This document shows positions 1 through 10,010 of a stretch of 64,000 bases of DNA, in pieces. The stretch spans positions 1 to 64,000 of the forward strand of contig NZ_FXAY01000003.1 in the NCBI RefSeq assembly GCF_900177685.1, in the 5' to 3' direction. Position numbers and translations under genes: made by a program. The notes below the pieces were generated by a model. The model ran no database searches and was not told where the DNA came from. It was given only the letters and a program-made list of their open reading frames with translations. Numbering within the stretch: position 1 is the stretch's first letter; each line of letters starts with the position of its first letter. Origin of the DNA: Agreia pratensis (lineage in GTDB: Bacteria > Actinomycetota > Actinomycetes > Actinomycetales > Microbacteriaceae).

Positions 1-155
1 GTGACCTCGGTCCGCGTATCGCGCACGCCCTACTGCCGATCAAGGGCAAGGGCGGATCGGACTGGTCGTACTCCTGGATCCCGGTCTTCGGCCCCGTCGT
101 CGGAGGCGTCATCGCCGGCCTCGCCGCCGGACCACTCCTCCCCATCCTCACCTGA
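1..155 (+). CDS. glpF: Glycerol uptake facilitator (MIP/aquaporin family), 3' end only
   Basis: This is the last 50 codons of a gene that begins before the window, read in frame from base 3 to the TGA at 153-155. The peptide starts [20 protein letters not shown], continues through [14 protein letters not shown] and ends in a hydrophobic stretch. That is the usual C-terminal end of aquaglyceroporins: the region after the second pore motif followed by the last membrane helix. The protein would let glycerol cross the membrane by facilitated diffusion. It lies 44 bases before glpK, which phosphorylates and traps the glycerol, so the two very likely form an operon. Only the tail is visible, so pore residues cannot be checked. 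Confidence 0.85.
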   Translation, partial: DLGPRIAHALLPIKGKGGSDWSYSWIPVFGPVVGGVIAGLAAGPLLPILT

Positions 156-199
156 CCGGCATCCCGCCTCACTAGAACCACATAACGAAGGAGTTAGAC

Positions 200-1717
200 A
201 TGAGCAAGTACGTCATTGCGATCGACCAGGGAACCACGAGTTCCCGCGCGATCATCTTCAACCACGAGGGCGGAATCGTCTCGACGGGCCAGAAGGAGCA
301 CGAGCAGATCTTCCCCAAAGCGGGCTGGGTCGAGCACAACCCCAAGGAGATCTGGGACAACGTTCGTGAGGTCATCGGTCAGGCCCTCTCGAAGGCGAAC
401 CTGACGCGTCACGACATCGTCGCGGTCGGCATCACCAACCAGCGCGAGACGGCCGTCGTGTGGGACAAGAACACCGGCGAGTCCGTCTACAACGCGATCG
501 TCTGGCAGGACACCCGTACGCAGTCCATCGTCGATCGCCTCTCTGCCGATGGCGGCGGAGACCGCTTCAAGGACACGGTGGGTCTTCCGCTGTCGACGTA
601 CTTCGCCGGTACCAAGATCGTCTGGATCCTCGAGAACGTCGAGGGCGCCCGCGAACGCGCCGAGGCCGGCGACCTCATCTTCGGAACGACCGACACGTGG
701 GTTCTCTGGAACCTGACCGGAGGCGTCAACGGGGGAGTGCACGCGACCGACGTCACGAACGCCAGCCGCACGCTGTTCCTCGATCTCAAGACTCTCGAGT
801 GGGACGACGAGATCCTCAAGGCGTTCGACGTTCCCAAGTCGATGCTGCCCGAGGTTCGCTCCTCCTCCGAGGTCTACGGCACCGTCTCCGACTCGAGCCT
901 GCTGCGCGAGGTTCCGGTGGCCGGAATCCTGGGTGACCAGCAGGCCGCCACGTTCGGCCAGGCGGCGTTCGACAAGGGCGAGGCGAAGAACACCTACGGC
1001 ACCGGCAACTTCCTCATCTTCAACACCGGCACTGACATCGTCAAGAGCGAGAACGGCCTGCTCACCACCATCGGCTACAAGCTCGGCGACGGAGAAACCC
1101 ACTACGCCCTCGAAGGCTCCATCGCGGTCACCGGCTCGCTCGTTCAGTGGCTGCGCGACAACCTCGGCATCATCCAGAGCGCTCCCGACATCGAGGTGCT
1201 CGCCAAGACGGTCGACGACAACGGTGGAGCCTATTTCGTACCCGCGTTCTCGGGTCTGTTCGCGCCGCATTGGCGATCGGATGCGCGTGGCGCCCTGGTC
1301 GGTCTCACCCGGTTTGTGAACAAGGGCCACATCGCCCGCGCGGCTCTCGAGTCGATCGCGTTCCAGACCCGCGAGGTTCTGGATGCGGTCAACGCCGACT
1401 CCGGCGTACCGCTGACCGAGCTGAAGGTCGACGGCGGCGCCACTGCCAATGACACCCTCTTGCAGTTCCAGGCCGACATTCTGAACGTTCCCGTGGTTCG
1501 CCCGGTCGTTGCGGAGACCACGGCGCTCGGCGCGGCCTACGCGGCTGGCCTGGCCGTCGGTTACTGGGATAACCTCGACGACCTGCGCAACAACTGGCAG
1601 GAAGACAAGCGCTGGACTCCGAACATGGACGACGCCGAGCGCGAGCGCTTGTACCGCAACTGGAAGAAGGCCGTCACGAAGACCCTCGACTGGGTCGACG
1701 AAGACGTAGCCGAGTAG
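200..1717 (+). CDS. glpK: Glycerol kinase
   Basis: A 505-residue FGGY-family kinase that phosphorylates glycerol with ATP to sn-glycerol 3-phosphate in the cytoplasm. The N-terminal phosphate-binding motif [12 protein letters not shown] is at residues 9-20, followed by the family block [13 protein letters not shown]. The catalytic Asp lies in [10 protein letters not shown] (about residue 246), and the C-terminal ATPase domain carries [10 protein letters not shown]. Length is normal for GlpK. The ATG start has a good ribosome site (GAAGGAG) eight bases upstream. It follows the glpF end directly. A large palindromic element follows its stop and probably ends the transcript. Identification is secure from whole-length family character. 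Confidence 0.97.
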   Translation: MSKYVIAIDQGTTSSRAIIFNHEGGIVSTGQKEHEQIFPKAGWVEHNPKEIWDNVREVIGQALSKANLTRHDIVAVGITNQRETAVVWDKNTGESVYNAIVWQDTRTQSIVDRLSADGGGDRFKDTVGLPLSTYFAGTKIVWILENVEGARERAEAGDLIFGTTDTWVLWNLTGGVNGGVHATDVTNASRTLFLDLKTLEWDDEILKAFDVPKSMLPEVRSSSEVYGTVSDSSLLREVPVAGILGDQQAATFGQAAFDKGEAKNTYGTGNFLIFNTGTDIVKSENGLLTTIGYKLGDGETHYALEGSIAVTGSLVQWLRDNLGIIQSAPDIEVLAKTVDDNGGAYFVPAFSGLFAPHWRSDARGALVGLTRFVNKGHIARAALESIAFQTREVLDAVNADSGVPLTELKVDGGATANDTLLQFQADILNVPVVRPVVAETTALGAAYAAGLAVGYWDNLDDLRNNWQEDKRWTPNMDDAERERLYRNWKKAVTKTLDWVDEDVAE

Positions 1718-1740
1718 TAAGCCACGCACCATACCGCGTC

Positions 1741-1840
1741 GCGCTGATCGAGTAGCGGCGAGGAACGAGTCGCGTATCGAGATCCCGAGATGAATCTCGA
1801 TACGCCGGCCTCGTACCTCGGCTGGCTACTCGATCAGCGC
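1741..1840. repeat. 100-bp extragenic compound palindrome, possible bidirectional terminator
   Basis: Two nested inverted repeats fill the gap between convergent glpK and the epimerase gene. The outer arms GCGCTGATCGAGTAGC (1741-1756) and GCTACTCGATCAGCGC (1825-1840) pair perfectly over 16 bp. The inner arms GCGTATCGAGAT (1772-1783) and ATCTCGATACGC (1794-1805) pair perfectly over 12 bp around a 10-base loop. The stretches between the arms are partly complementary as well. From memory, GATCGAGTAGC-type palindromes are scattered in Microbacteriaceae genomes like REP elements. There is no U-tract, so terminator function is an inference from its position. Confidence 0.75.
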
Positions 1841-1856
1841 GTGTGCGGTTTGTGCT

Positions 1857-2804
1857 TTATAGGGCGAAGATCGTCCAACTCGCGGTGTGCTCTTCGCCCG
1901 GGTCGAGGACGACCAGGTCGGTGCCCGTGTTGAAGGCGTCCGGAGGGCAGGTCATCGGTTCGACCGCCAACCCGAGCCGGTTGATCGATGGCTCTGGCTG
2001 GTCTGCTGTATGGATCTGCACCCACTGGCACTCCGTGCCCCACGTGATCGCGACGCCAGAGGCTCCGTCGTGCGTTGTGACACGCACCGTCGCGGCCCCG
2101 GCCTCGTCGCGTTCGAGTTCGGTGAAGGCATGGTCGATGAATGTCGAATCGATGGGCCGGGTCGCGACGAAATCGAAGGCGCCGTCGTCTTCGAGCTCCA
2201 CATCGCCGAGATCGATCGGAATCAGTCGGTCGGGGGTGACCGTGAGGACGGCGCGGGCCGGTAGCTCGAGCGACCAGTCGTCGACCCGGCCGGGCCCCGC
2301 CACAAGATATGGATGCGGGCCCGTCCCATATGGGGCCGCATCGCGGCCCGTGTTGATGGCCCTGATGGTCGTTGTCAGACCGGAGGGCGAGAGTTCGTAA
2401 CGCGCGGCGACGAGAACGCGGAACGGATATCCCGACTGTGCCTCGATCTGGAAAGCGAGTTCGACGAAGTCGTCGCCCTCGTCGACGAGCGTCCACTCCT
2501 GCCACGCCGCGAGACCGTGCAATGCGTGACCGCGGCGGGGCTCGGTGAGGGCGAGTTCGTACTCCGTGCCGCGGAACGTGTATCGACCGTCTACCACCCG
2601 GTTGGGCCACGGCGCGAGCACGGCACCGCGGAATGCCGGCCGAACCTCGTCAGCATCGAATGGAACGATGAGATCGCGCCCCCGATGGCGCAGGGTGCGC
2701 AGGCTGGCGCCGACTCCTGCGATGTCGGCCGAGTAGTCGCCCGAGGTGAGTGTGTAGGCAGCGCCGGCGAGAGGAACGTCGGAGAGGGTGGAGGCAGTGT
2801 TCAT
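1857..2804 (-). CDS. Aldose 1-epimerase family protein
   Basis: A 315-residue galactose mutarotase-like protein predicted to interconvert alpha and beta anomers of a hexose in the cytoplasm. Motifs in order: APWPNRVVDGRY, the GHALHG block with the first active-site His (about residue 100), GPHPYLV with the second His, and a C-terminal LAVEPMTCPPDAFNTG holding the likely catalytic Glu. I chose the ATG at 2804 (MNTASTLSDV) because GGAGG lies seven bases upstream; the reading frame stays open for 44 more codons but shows no family similarity there. Its substrate could be a sugar released by the alpha-galactoside locus near 7-14 kb, but this is only a guess from position. Confidence 0.88.
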   Translation of the reverse strand: MNTASTLSDVPLAGAAYTLTSGDYSADIAGVGASLRTLRHRGRDLIVPFDADEVRPAFRGAVLAPWPNRVVDGRYTFRGTEYELALTEPRRGHALHGLAAWQEWTLVDEGDDFVELAFQIEAQSGYPFRVLVAARYELSPSGLTTTIRAINTGRDAAPYGTGPHPYLVAGPGRVDDWSLELPARAVLTVTPDRLIPIDLGDVELEDDGAFDFVATRPIDSTFIDHAFTELERDEAGAATVRVTTHDGASGVAITWGTECQWVQIHTADQPEPSINRLGLAVEPMTCPPDAFNTGTDLVVLDPGEEHTASWTIFAL

Positions 2805-2830
2805 AGTGCCTCCACCGTAGCGGCAGAAGC

Positions 2831-4312
2831 TCAGCCCAGGTGAACCGCGTCGGACACGTTCATCAGCTCGTCTTTCGACGGACGCACGAGGAAGAACGAG
2901 ATCGGCGCGGCGAGCAGAATGAGCGCCGCTGCCCACAGGAATGCCGTCGAATAGCCGTCAACGTACGCCTCGAACTCTGATGTCGCTGACGAAGGGTTCG
3001 TGGCCAGATATGCGGAGATCGCTGCGGTGTACAGCGCGGTGAACAGGGCCGTTCCTATCGATCCGCCGATCTGCTGGGTGGCCGAGACGGCAGCGCTGGC
3101 GACTCCCGCGTCGTGCTGGTCGATGCCAGAGAGTGCGACGTTCTGCAGGGGCACGAAGATGCATGCGAGACCGATACCGAGCAGGATGATTCCGGGGAGC
3201 ACCTGAACCACGTAGTTGCCCTCGACGGTGATGAACGACAACCAGGTGAGGCCGGCGGCCGCCACGATCGGGCCGACGGTCATCGGCAGACGAACTCCGA
3301 TCGTGGGTAGGAACCTCGACAGCACCGTGGCGCCGATCATGATCGTGAAGGTCATCGGAAGCGAGGCCAGGCCGGACTGAAGGGGGCTGTACAAGAGCAC
3401 GACCTGGAAGTAGAAGGTGAGGAAGAGCAACCCGCCGAGCAGTGCGGCGCCCGTGAGAAGCGAGACGAGGAATGCGCCACCGCGGACGCGGTTGAGGATG
3501 ACTCGGAGAGGTAACAGAGGGTTCGAAGCGCGAGACTCGACCCAGACGAATGCGGCGAGCAGAACGACGCCGAGGGCGAGGAACCCGATGGTCTCCCAGC
3601 GGCCCCATCCGTTCTCGGCCTGCGAGAAGCCGTACACCAGAGATGCGAGTCCTCCGACGATGAGCGCGGCGCCGGGAAGGTCGTAGCGCGTGTTGCCGTG
3701 CGCGCGGCTCTCTCGGATCAGAGGGATACCGGCCACGATCGCGACGACCGCGATGGGAACGTTCACCAGGAGGCACCAGCCCCAGCTCGCGTATTCGGTC
3801 AGCACGCCGCCGAGCAGCAGGCCGACAGCCGCGCCGCCGCCGCCTATCGCGCCGTAGACGGCGAAGGCCTTGATGCGGTCTTTGCCGTTGGGAAAGGTGA
3901 TGGTGAGGATTGCGAGGGACGCCGGGGCCAGGAGCGCGGCGAACGCGCCCTGCAGACCTCGCGCGATCAAGAGCTGCTCGGTCGTCGCGGCGATTCCACC
4001 GATGCCCGACGCGATGGCGAAGCCGACCATGCCCAGCATGAATGACCGCTTCCGACCCCAGTAGTCGGCGATCCGGCCGCCGAGCAGCAGGAGTGAGCCG
4101 AACGCGAGCACGTAGATCGTGACGACCCAAGTTCTGTCGCCGTCACTCATGCCGAGCTCGATCTGAGCTTCACGCAAGGCGATGTTCACGATCGTTCCGT
4201 CGAGCACCACCATGAGCTGGGCGAGTGCAAGAACGGCGAGCAGCCACCACCGTCGGGGATGTGCGGCGTGATCGTGGACGGCCTCGATCGAGGCGGTGGA
4301 GGGGGACGTCAT
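2831..4312 (-). CDS. DHA2-family MFS multidrug efflux transporter (EmrB/QacA type, 14 TM)
   Basis: A 493-residue membrane transporter. TM1 carries the DHA2 motif LMVVLDGTIVNIAL. The loop motif GGRIADYWGRKR (motif A) follows TM2, and ARGLQGAFAALLAPASLAI lies in TM4. About fourteen hydrophobic helices are visible, consistent with proton-driven export of drugs or toxic compounds. It is divergently transcribed from a TetR-family gene across a 57-bp gap containing two palindromes, the standard layout of a pump with its own repressor. The substrate cannot be told from the sequence. The stop lies only 26 bases from the epimerase start, so read-through into that gene is possible. Confidence 0.92.
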   Translation of the reverse strand: MTSPSTASIEAVHDHAAHPRRWWLLAVLALAQLMVVLDGTIVNIALREAQIELGMSDGDRTWVVTIYVLAFGSLLLLGGRIADYWGRKRSFMLGMVGFAIASGIGGIAATTEQLLIARGLQGAFAALLAPASLAILTITFPNGKDRIKAFAVYGAIGGGGAAVGLLLGGVLTEYASWGWCLLVNVPIAVVAIVAGIPLIRESRAHGNTRYDLPGAALIVGGLASLVYGFSQAENGWGRWETIGFLALGVVLLAAFVWVESRASNPLLPLRVILNRVRGGAFLVSLLTGAALLGGLLFLTFYFQVVLLYSPLQSGLASLPMTFTIMIGATVLSRFLPTIGVRLPMTVGPIVAAAGLTWLSFITVEGNYVVQVLPGIILLGIGLACIFVPLQNVALSGIDQHDAGVASAAVSATQQIGGSIGTALFTALYTAAISAYLATNPSSATSEFEAYVDGYSTAFLWAAALILLAAPISFFLVRPSKDELMNVSDAVHLG

Positions 4313-4329
4313 AGAGAAGCGGGATCCTA

Positions 4330-4345
4330 TTCGTACGAACTAGTT
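4330..4345. promoter_or_regulatory. Candidate TetR operator between pump and regulator
   Basis: Two overlapping perfect palindromes lie in the 57-bp divergent gap: TTCGTACGAA at 4330-4339 and AACTAGTT at 4338-4345, followed by a repeated GTTGGTTGGC. TetR repressors commonly bind such sites over divergent promoters. Their assignment to the neighbouring TetR protein is inference from position and symmetry. Confidence 0.5.
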
Positions 4346-4369
4346 GGTTGGCTTAGCTATGCTATACCC

Positions 4370-4978
4370 ATGAGGAGTGACGGTGAGGCGACCAGGCAGC
4401 GAATTCTGGATGCCGCGCGCACCGAATTCGCCGACTTCGGTCTGGCGGGGGCTCGGGTGGATCGTATCGCTGCGAACGCGAGCGCGAGCAAGGAGCGGCT
4501 GTACGCCTATTTCGGAGACAAGCAGGCACTCTTTCAGGTCGTGCTTCACCTGAATCAGTGCGAGGTCGCCGAGGCGAACCCGATCAATGTCGATGACCTA
4601 CCAGGCTTCGTGGGGCGGGTCTTCGACCACACGATCTCGCACCCCGAGCACATACGCATGTTGCATTGGGCTCGACTCGAGGGGGTGCCGGCCTCACTCT
4701 CCGACGACGACAGGTCCCGGCTCTTCCCCGAGCGACAGATTATTCTGGATGCTCAGTCCAGGGGAGATCTCGACGACGAGTGGGATCCGGAAGACCTGAT
4801 CACAATGCTGTTCGGTCTCGCCTTCGCCTGGGCGAGCGCGCCGAGCGCCTTCGCCGGTCCCAGCGACGCACAGAATCCAGCCGCGATCGCGAGCCGTCGC
4901 AGATCAGCCGTTCGCGCTGCCCAGAAGCTGGTGCGACCCGCTACTGGGCTCCGAAGTGACGATCGAGGGAGAAGTTGA
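4370..4978 (+). CDS. TetR/AcrR-family transcriptional regulator
   Basis: A 202-residue regulator. Residues 1-55 form the TetR DNA-binding domain: TRQRILDAARTEFADFG, then the helix-turn-helix region GARVDRIAANASASKERLYAYFGDK. The rest is a variable ligand-binding domain. I chose the ATG at 4370 (MRSDGEATRQ) because the reading frame upstream overlaps the operator region and lacks family similarity. It is divergent from the DHA2 pump and probably represses it, with release by a pump substrate. Its 3' end overlaps the convergent prpB gene by 38 bases, so the two transcripts are antisense to each other there. Confidence 0.9.
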   Translation: MRSDGEATRQRILDAARTEFADFGLAGARVDRIAANASASKERLYAYFGDKQALFQVVLHLNQCEVAEANPINVDDLPGFVGRVFDHTISHPEHIRMLHWARLEGVPASLSDDDRSRLFPERQIILDAQSRGDLDDEWDPEDLITMLFGLAFAWASAPSAFAGPSDAQNPAAIASRRRSAVRAAQKLVRPATGLRSDDRGRS

Positions 4979-5855
4979 ACACGCCGGAATCGAAGGTGTT
5001 GTAGGCCTCGTAATCGAGTACCTCGTAGAGGCGAGCGCGCGTTTGCATCTCGGGCAGCAGCGAGGTGAGCGAGCCCTCACGGGTGATCGTGTCGAGGCCC
5101 CTCTCAGCGGCGCCCATGGCGAGTCGCAACAACGACACCGGGAAGATGACGAGATTGAGCCCGACGTCGGCGAGCTGTCTCGTGGTGAACAGCTCGCTCT
5201 TGCCGAACTCCGTCATATTGGCGAGGATCGGCACATCGACGGCGGCTCGCACGGCGGCGAACTCCTCGAGCGAGGCCATGGCCTCAGGGAAGATCGCGTC
5301 GGCGCCGGCATCGACCAGAGCCTTGGCGCGGTCGACCGCGGCCTGCAGTCCGTCGACACCACGGGCATCCGTTCGGGCCATGATGAGGAAGTTCGGATCG
5401 CGCCGAGCCTCTACGGCGGCCTTGATGCGCTTGAGAGCTGTGTCGAGGTCGACGACCTGCTTGCCGTCGAGGTGGCCGCAGCGCTTAGGGTTGACCTGAT
5501 CCTCGAGGTGCATTCCCGCCACGCCCGCGTCTTCGAGCGTCTGGATCGTGCGGGCGACGTTCATCGGTTCGCCGAACCCGGTGTCGGCGTCGACGATCGA
5601 TGGCAGATCGGTCATGCGAGCGATCTGCTGTGAGCGGCCGGCCACCTCGGTGAGGGTTGTGAGGCCGATGTCGGGCAGACCGAGGTCGGCCGACAAGACG
5701 GCGCCGGAGATGTAGACCCCGTGCATGCCCTTCTGCTGGATGAGTTTTGCGGAGAGGGGGTTGAACGCACCAGGGAAGAGCTGGAGTTCGCCGCTTGCCA
5801 GGCCCGCACGCAGCGCGATGCGCTTGTCGGCCGCGGTCGTCGGGGCGTACAGCAT
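4941..5855 (-). CDS. prpB: 2-methylisocitrate lyase
   Basis: A 304-residue PEP mutase/isocitrate lyase superfamily enzyme that cleaves 2-methylisocitrate to succinate and pyruvate, the last step of the methylcitrate route for propionyl-CoA. Visible motifs are PGAFNPLSAKLIQQKG near the N-terminus, DADTGFGEP (metal-binding Asp residues), and HLEDQVNPKRCGH with the catalytic Cys in KRCGH. Length fits PrpB (about 300) and not the longer isocitrate lyases. Its ATG overlaps the prpD stop by one base (TGATG), so the two are translationally coupled. The distal end overlaps the convergent TetR gene. Confidence 0.93.
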   Translation of the reverse strand: MLYAPTTAADKRIALRAGLASGELQLFPGAFNPLSAKLIQQKGMHGVYISGAVLSADLGLPDIGLTTLTEVAGRSQQIARMTDLPSIVDADTGFGEPMNVARTIQTLEDAGVAGMHLEDQVNPKRCGHLDGKQVVDLDTALKRIKAAVEARRDPNFLIMARTDARGVDGLQAAVDRAKALVDAGADAIFPEAMASLEEFAAVRAAVDVPILANMTEFGKSELFTTRQLADVGLNLVIFPVSLLRLAMGAAERGLDTITREGSLTSLLPEMQTRARLYEVLDYEAYNTFDSGVFNFSLDRHFGAQ

Positions 5856-7372
5856 CAGAAGAGTCCCTTCGGCGTGGCGACGCCGTCGAAGAGCCCGGGG
5901 CGCGCCGTGATGGTGAGGCCCGCGAGCTCGTCGGCGCGGAGTTCGGGAAGACGGGCGGCGACAGAGAGAAAACGCTCTATCTCGGTCTGCTCGAGCACTC
6001 CCTCAGCGAGAGTGCGGAACTTGGCGACATATTGCTCACGGGCGAACGGTCGAGCGCCCAGCGGGTGGGCATCGGCGACGGCGATCTGGTCGCTGATCAG
6101 GGTGCCGTCGGTGAGAAGGATCTCGACGCGACCGCCGAACGCCTTCTCCTGCGGATCGATCGAGTGGTACCGCCTCGTCCACTCGGAGTCCTCGACGGTG
6201 CGCACGCTGTTCCACAGCCGCACGGTGTCTGCGCGGCCCGCGCGCTCGGGTGCGTAGGAGTCGACGTGATGCCACGAGCCGTCTTGCAGCGCTACCGTGA
6301 AGATGTAGGGGATCGAGTGGTCGAGTGTCTCCCTCGACGCGGTGGGGTCGTATTTCTGGGGGTCGCCGGCGCCGGAACCGATCACGAAGTGCGTGTGATG
6401 GCTCGTGTGGATCGTGATGCTGCCGATGTTCTCCGGGTGCTCCACGAGAACCGGATACTCGTTGTGCAGTTTGCGTGCCAGGTCGATCCAGGCCTGTGCC
6501 TGGTACTCGGCCGAGTGCTCCTTCGTATACGTGTCGAGGATGCCCCGTTTCGACTCGCCGGCGGTCGGAAGAGGGACCTCGTAGGCGGCCTCCGGACCGT
6601 CGAGCAGCCAGGCGATGACGCCGTCTTCGCCCTCGTAGATGGGTGTGGGACTGGTCTCGCCGCGCATGGCTCTGTCGACGGCCTCGACGGCCATCTTGCC
6701 GGCGAACGCTGGCGCGTGCGCCTTCCACGACGAGATCTCGCCCTTGCGGGACTGCCGAGTAGCGGTGGTCGTGTGCAGCGCTTGACCGACGGCTTGGAAG
6801 ATCGTTTCGACATCGAGCCCGAGGAGGGTGCCGATTCCGGCGGCTGCGGAAGGCCCGAGATGGGCGACATGATCGATCTTGTGCGCGTGGAGGCTGATCG
6901 CCTTCACAAGATCGACCTGGATCTCGTAGCCGGTGGCGATACCGCGGACCAGCTCCGCGCCTGTGCGACCCGCGTGCTGCGCTACCGCGAGGATCGGCGG
7001 GATATTGTCGCCGGGATGCGAGTACTCTGCCGCGAGAAAAGTGTCGTGAAAGTCGAGCTCGCGAACGGCGACGCCGTTGGCCCAGGCCGCCCACTCGGGC
7101 GAGAACCGCGCATCCGATGCCAAGCCGAACACCGTCGACCCGGGGGAATAGGGGTGCCGCTCGGCCTGCGATCGCGCCGAGACGACCGGCCTTCTCGTCA
7201 ACGACGCTGCAGCGACCGAAGCGTTGTCGATGACCCGGTTGATGATCATCTCGGTGACATCGGCGTCGACCGCCACGGGGTCTGCGGCCACCTCGGCGAT
7301 CGCGTGAGCAAGCTGGTCGGCTCGCTCCAGCGAGTCGGAACTGGGGTGGACGCGGACGGAGTGGAGCTTCAC
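5855..7372 (-). CDS. prpD: MmgE/PrpD family protein, probable 2-methylcitrate dehydratase
   Basis: A 505-residue protein of the MmgE/PrpD family, which dehydrates 2-methylcitrate to 2-methylaconitate. Family segments seen include [52 protein letters not shown] and [18 protein letters not shown] selected the GTG at 7372 ([10 protein letters not shown]) because an AAAGGA ribosome site lies ten bases upstream; the open frame extends 45 codons further but looks non-coding. It is coupled to prpB downstream. Methylcitrate synthase (prpC), often third in the actinobacterial operon, is not beside this pair. Confidence 0.92.
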   Translation of the reverse strand: MKLHSVRVHPSSDSLERADQLAHAIAEVAADPVAVDADVTEMIINRVIDNASVAAASLTRRPVVSARSQAERHPYSPGSTVFGLASDARFSPEWAAWANGVAVRELDFHDTFLAAEYSHPGDNIPPILAVAQHAGRTGAELVRGIATGYEIQVDLVKAISLHAHKIDHVAHLGPSAAAGIGTLLGLDVETIFQAVGQALHTTTATRQSRKGEISSWKAHAPAFAGKMAVEAVDRAMRGETSPTPIYEGEDGVIAWLLDGPEAAYEVPLPTAGESKRGILDTYTKEHSAEYQAQAWIDLARKLHNEYPVLVEHPENIGSITIHTSHHTHFVIGSGAGDPQKYDPTASRETLDHSIPYIFTVALQDGSWHHVDSYAPERAGRADTVRLWNSVRTVEDSEWTRRYHSIDPQEKAFGGRVEILLTDGTLISDQIAVADAHPLGARPFAREQYVAKFRTLAEGVLEQTEIERFLSVAARLPELRADELAGLTITARPGLFDGVATPKGLF

Positions 7373-7425
7373 GGGTGCGATGTCCTTTCGACGAATCGGC
7401 GCGGCTAGACGGCGCCAAGTCCAGG

Positions 7426-9111
7426 CTAGGCCACGGGTTCGGCGCCCGCCCGCTCCGAGCGGCGATACACCCGCGCCTCCCACGGCTCGAGAACAGCCTC
7501 GTGCCACTCCGGATAGTTGCCGATGAGTCGCGTGCCTGGGTCGTCGGCGAGGCCCTCGGGCAGCCGAAGCCGCTCGTTCGACCAGTTGCCGAGCACGAGC
7601 AGACGATCGCCGCCGAGCGTGCGGGTGAAGGCGTAGAGAGCCGGATGTTCCGGCTCGAGCAGGGCGAATTCGCCCAGTGCCACGACGGGCAGCTCGTGCC
7701 GCACCCCGATCAGGCGCCGGTAGAAGTCGAAGATCGATCGGTCACCGGCCGCCCGGTCTGTCTGCACATTGATGGTCGAGGCGTTGCTGTTGACGTGGAT
7801 CCACGGCTCTGCCGTGGTGAATCCGGCGTGCGGCCCCGGTGTCCATTGCACCGGTGTGCGTGCGTTGTCGCGACTGCGGAACGCCATCTGCTCGAGAACG
7901 GTCGCAGGCTCTGCTCCCGCACCGACGACCTCCGCGAAGTGGTTGAGGCTCTCGATGTCTTTGTACTGTTCGATCGACTCGAAGTTCGCGTTGGTCATGC
8001 CGATCTCGTCACCCTGGTAGATGTAGGGCGTTCCTCGGTGCAGGTGCAGGATCGTCGCGAGCAGGGTGGCGGATTCGTAGCGGTAGCGTCGGTCGTCACC
8101 GAACCGCGAGACCGAGCGCGGCTGATCGTGGTTGCCGAAATAGAGGCTGTTCCACCCCGACGAGGCGAGCCCCGTCTGCCATCTGGCCAATGACGTCTTG
8201 AGAGCCACCAGGTCGAAGGGGAGGTTGTCGAACTTTCCGGCGTCGCTGTGGTCGAGCCCGACGTGCTCGAACTGGAAGACCATATCCAGCTCATTCCGTT
8301 CGGCTCCCGTGAAGAGGGCCGCATCCTCGACCGTGACTCCGGGCATCTCGCCCACGGTGATCAACTCGGTGTCCCTGCCCGCAAAGACCTCGCGATGCAT
8401 CTCCTGCAGATAGTCGTGGATCTGGGCCCCCATGCTCGGATGCACGCTTTCGCCGACCAGCTCCGACTCCGTCTTGGCGATGAAGTTGATGACGTCCATC
8501 CTGAAGCCGTCGACCCCGCGATCGAGCCAGCGGTTCATCATGGCGAAGACGGCACCACGCACCTCGGGATTCTGCCAGTTGAGGTCGGGCTGTTTCGCCG
8601 CGAACAGATGCAGGTAATACTGACCCGTGGTGGTGTCGAGACTCCAGGCCGGCCCGCTGAATGCGCTGGTCCAGCCGTTGGGCTCATGCGCATCCACCGG
8701 GTCGCGCCAGATGTACCAGTCGCGTTTCGGGTTGTCTCTCGAGGATCGCGATTCGACGAACCACGGGTGCTCGTCGCTGGTGTGGTTGACCACCAGATCC
8801 ATGACGAGCTTCATGCCGCGCTCATGCACCTCGGCGAGCAACTGATCGAACTCGGCAAGAGTGCCGAACAGGGGGTCGATGTCCTCGTAGTCACTGATGT
8901 CATAGCCGTTGTCGGCCTGCGGGGAACGATAGATCGGAGAGAGCCAGATCACATCGACGCCCAACTCGGCGAGGTGATCGAGCTTCGCGCGGATGCCTCC
9001 CAGATCGCCGATGCCGTCGCCATTCGAGTCGGCGAAGCTGCGCGGATAGATCTGGTAGACCACCGCCCGTGTCCACCATGCGGGAGTTTCCGTCGCGAGT
9101 TCAGTCGTCAT
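7426..9111 (-). CDS. GH13 alpha-glucosidase (oligo-1,6-glucosidase / sucrose-hydrolase-like)
   Basis: A 561-residue glycoside hydrolase family 13 enzyme. It opens with [20 protein letters not shown] and [21 protein letters not shown]. The three catalytic carboxylates are recognisable: the nucleophile Asp in [10 protein letters not shown], the acid/base Glu in ITVGEMPG, and the transition-state Asp in FGNHDQPRS. No signal peptide is seen, so it acts in the cytoplasm on imported sugars. The ATG at 9111 is fused to the stop of the upstream permease gene (TGATG). In this operon it could split the sucrose left after alpha-galactosidase acts on raffinose, or an alpha-1,6-glucoside; the motifs do not separate these specificities. 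Confidence 0.9.
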   Translation of the reverse strand: MTTELATETPAWWTRAVVYQIYPRSFADSNGDGIGDLGGIRAKLDHLAELGVDVIWLSPIYRSPQADNGYDISDYEDIDPLFGTLAEFDQLLAEVHERGMKLVMDLVVNHTSDEHPWFVESRSSRDNPKRDWYIWRDPVDAHEPNGWTSAFSGPAWSLDTTTGQYYLHLFAAKQPDLNWQNPEVRGAVFAMMNRWLDRGVDGFRMDVINFIAKTESELVGESVHPSMGAQIHDYLQEMHREVFAGRDTELITVGEMPGVTVEDAALFTGAERNELDMVFQFEHVGLDHSDAGKFDNLPFDLVALKTSLARWQTGLASSGWNSLYFGNHDQPRSVSRFGDDRRYRYESATLLATILHLHRGTPYIYQGDEIGMTNANFESIEQYKDIESLNHFAEVVGAGAEPATVLEQMAFRSRDNARTPVQWTPGPHAGFTTAEPWIHVNSNASTINVQTDRAAGDRSIFDFYRRLIGVRHELPVVALGEFALLEPEHPALYAFTRTLGGDRLLVLGNWSNERLRLPEGLADDPGTRLIGNYPEWHEAVLEPWEARVYRRSERAGAEPVA

Positions 9112-10010
9112 CACTTGACCGATCCTCTCATCACCCCGGAGACGACCCACTTCTGCGCGATGACGTAGACGATCAGGAGAGGCGCGAGTGCCATCAGGTA
9201 CGAGGCGAAGGCGACCGTGTAGTTCGTGTTGAACTGCCCCTGGAAAATGAACTGCGCCAGCGGAAGCGTCTGTGCGGAGGGATCCGAGAGCACCACAAGC
9301 GGCAGGAGGAAATCGTTCCATGCCCAGACGCAGGTCAGGATGCCCACGGTTGCGTTCATCGGGGCGAGCAACGGGAACACGACCTTCCAGAAAACGCCCC
9401 AGGTACTGGCACCGTCCATGCGTGCCGCTTCCTCCAACTCGATAGGGATCGACTGGATGTATGCGACGAAGATGAAGATGTTGAACGACAGCCCGTAGAC
9501 CGTGTACAGCAGGATCAGGCCGACGGGTGTATCCAGTCCGAGCAGCGCGGTCTCTTTCACCACGGGAAGCATGATGATCGGAAACGGTACGAAGATCGCC
9601 GCGAGGAAGTAGAAGTACAGCCCCCTGAAGAACTTCTTGTGCATGTTGCGGGCGATCGCGTAGGCCACGAGGGAGTTGGTCAGCAGGGTCAACACGACCG
9701 CTCCCACCGTGATGAGCGCCGTGTTCAGGAGCGCCCGAGGAAAGTTCGTCAGCTGGTAGGCATCGGAGAAGTTCTCCCAGCGCACGCTGGTGGGCCACTC
9801 GAATCCCGTTCCCCCGAGCTGGTCAGGAGTCTTGAGAGCCGTGATGATCGTGAAGTAGAGCGGAATGAGCACGGTCAGCGAGCAGACCGCGATCAGGGCG
9901 GTCACCCACCAATTCGTTCCGCCGTTGACGCTGCTGCGTCGACGACGCCGGCGGGGGCTTGGAGCGGGTACGGTGCGAAGGGCTTCGGTGCCCTGTAGTG
10001 CTGCGGACAT
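9111..10010 (-). CDS. Sugar ABC transporter permease, MalG type
   Basis: A 299-residue integral membrane protein of the CUT1 carbohydrate importer family. About six membrane helices are visible, after a basic arginine-rich N-terminus (residues 19-26). The cytoplasmic EAA loop that docks the ATPase reads EEAARMDGASTWGVFWKVV, with the usual proline-rich end FPLLAP. It starts on the TGATG junction with the partner permease and ends on another with the GH13 gene, so all three are translationally coupled. It imports a sugar delivered by the lipoprotein encoded two genes upstream. Confidence 0.94.
   Translation of the reverse strand: MSAALQGTEALRTVPAPSPRRRRRRSSVNGGTNWWVTALIAVCSLTVLIPLYFTIITALKTPDQLGGTGFEWPTSVRWENFSDAYQLTNFPRALLNTALITVGAVVLTLLTNSLVAYAIARNMHKKFFRGLYFYFLAAIFVPFPIIMLPVVKETALLGLDTPVGLILLYTVYGLSFNIFIFVAYIQSIPIELEEAARMDGASTWGVFWKVVFPLLAPMNATVGILTCVWAWNDFLLPLVVLSDPSAQTLPLAQFIFQGQFNTNYTVAFASYLMALAPLLIVYVIAQKWVVSGVMRGSVK

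Noticed and set aside
194-1732. Long open frame antisense to glpK (over 500 codons)
   Set aside because: Mirror frame caused by high GC; glpK on the other strand has full family motifs.
5795-7408. Long open frame antisense to prpD
   Set aside because: Shadow of prpD; no motifs and Arg/Gly/Val-rich composition.
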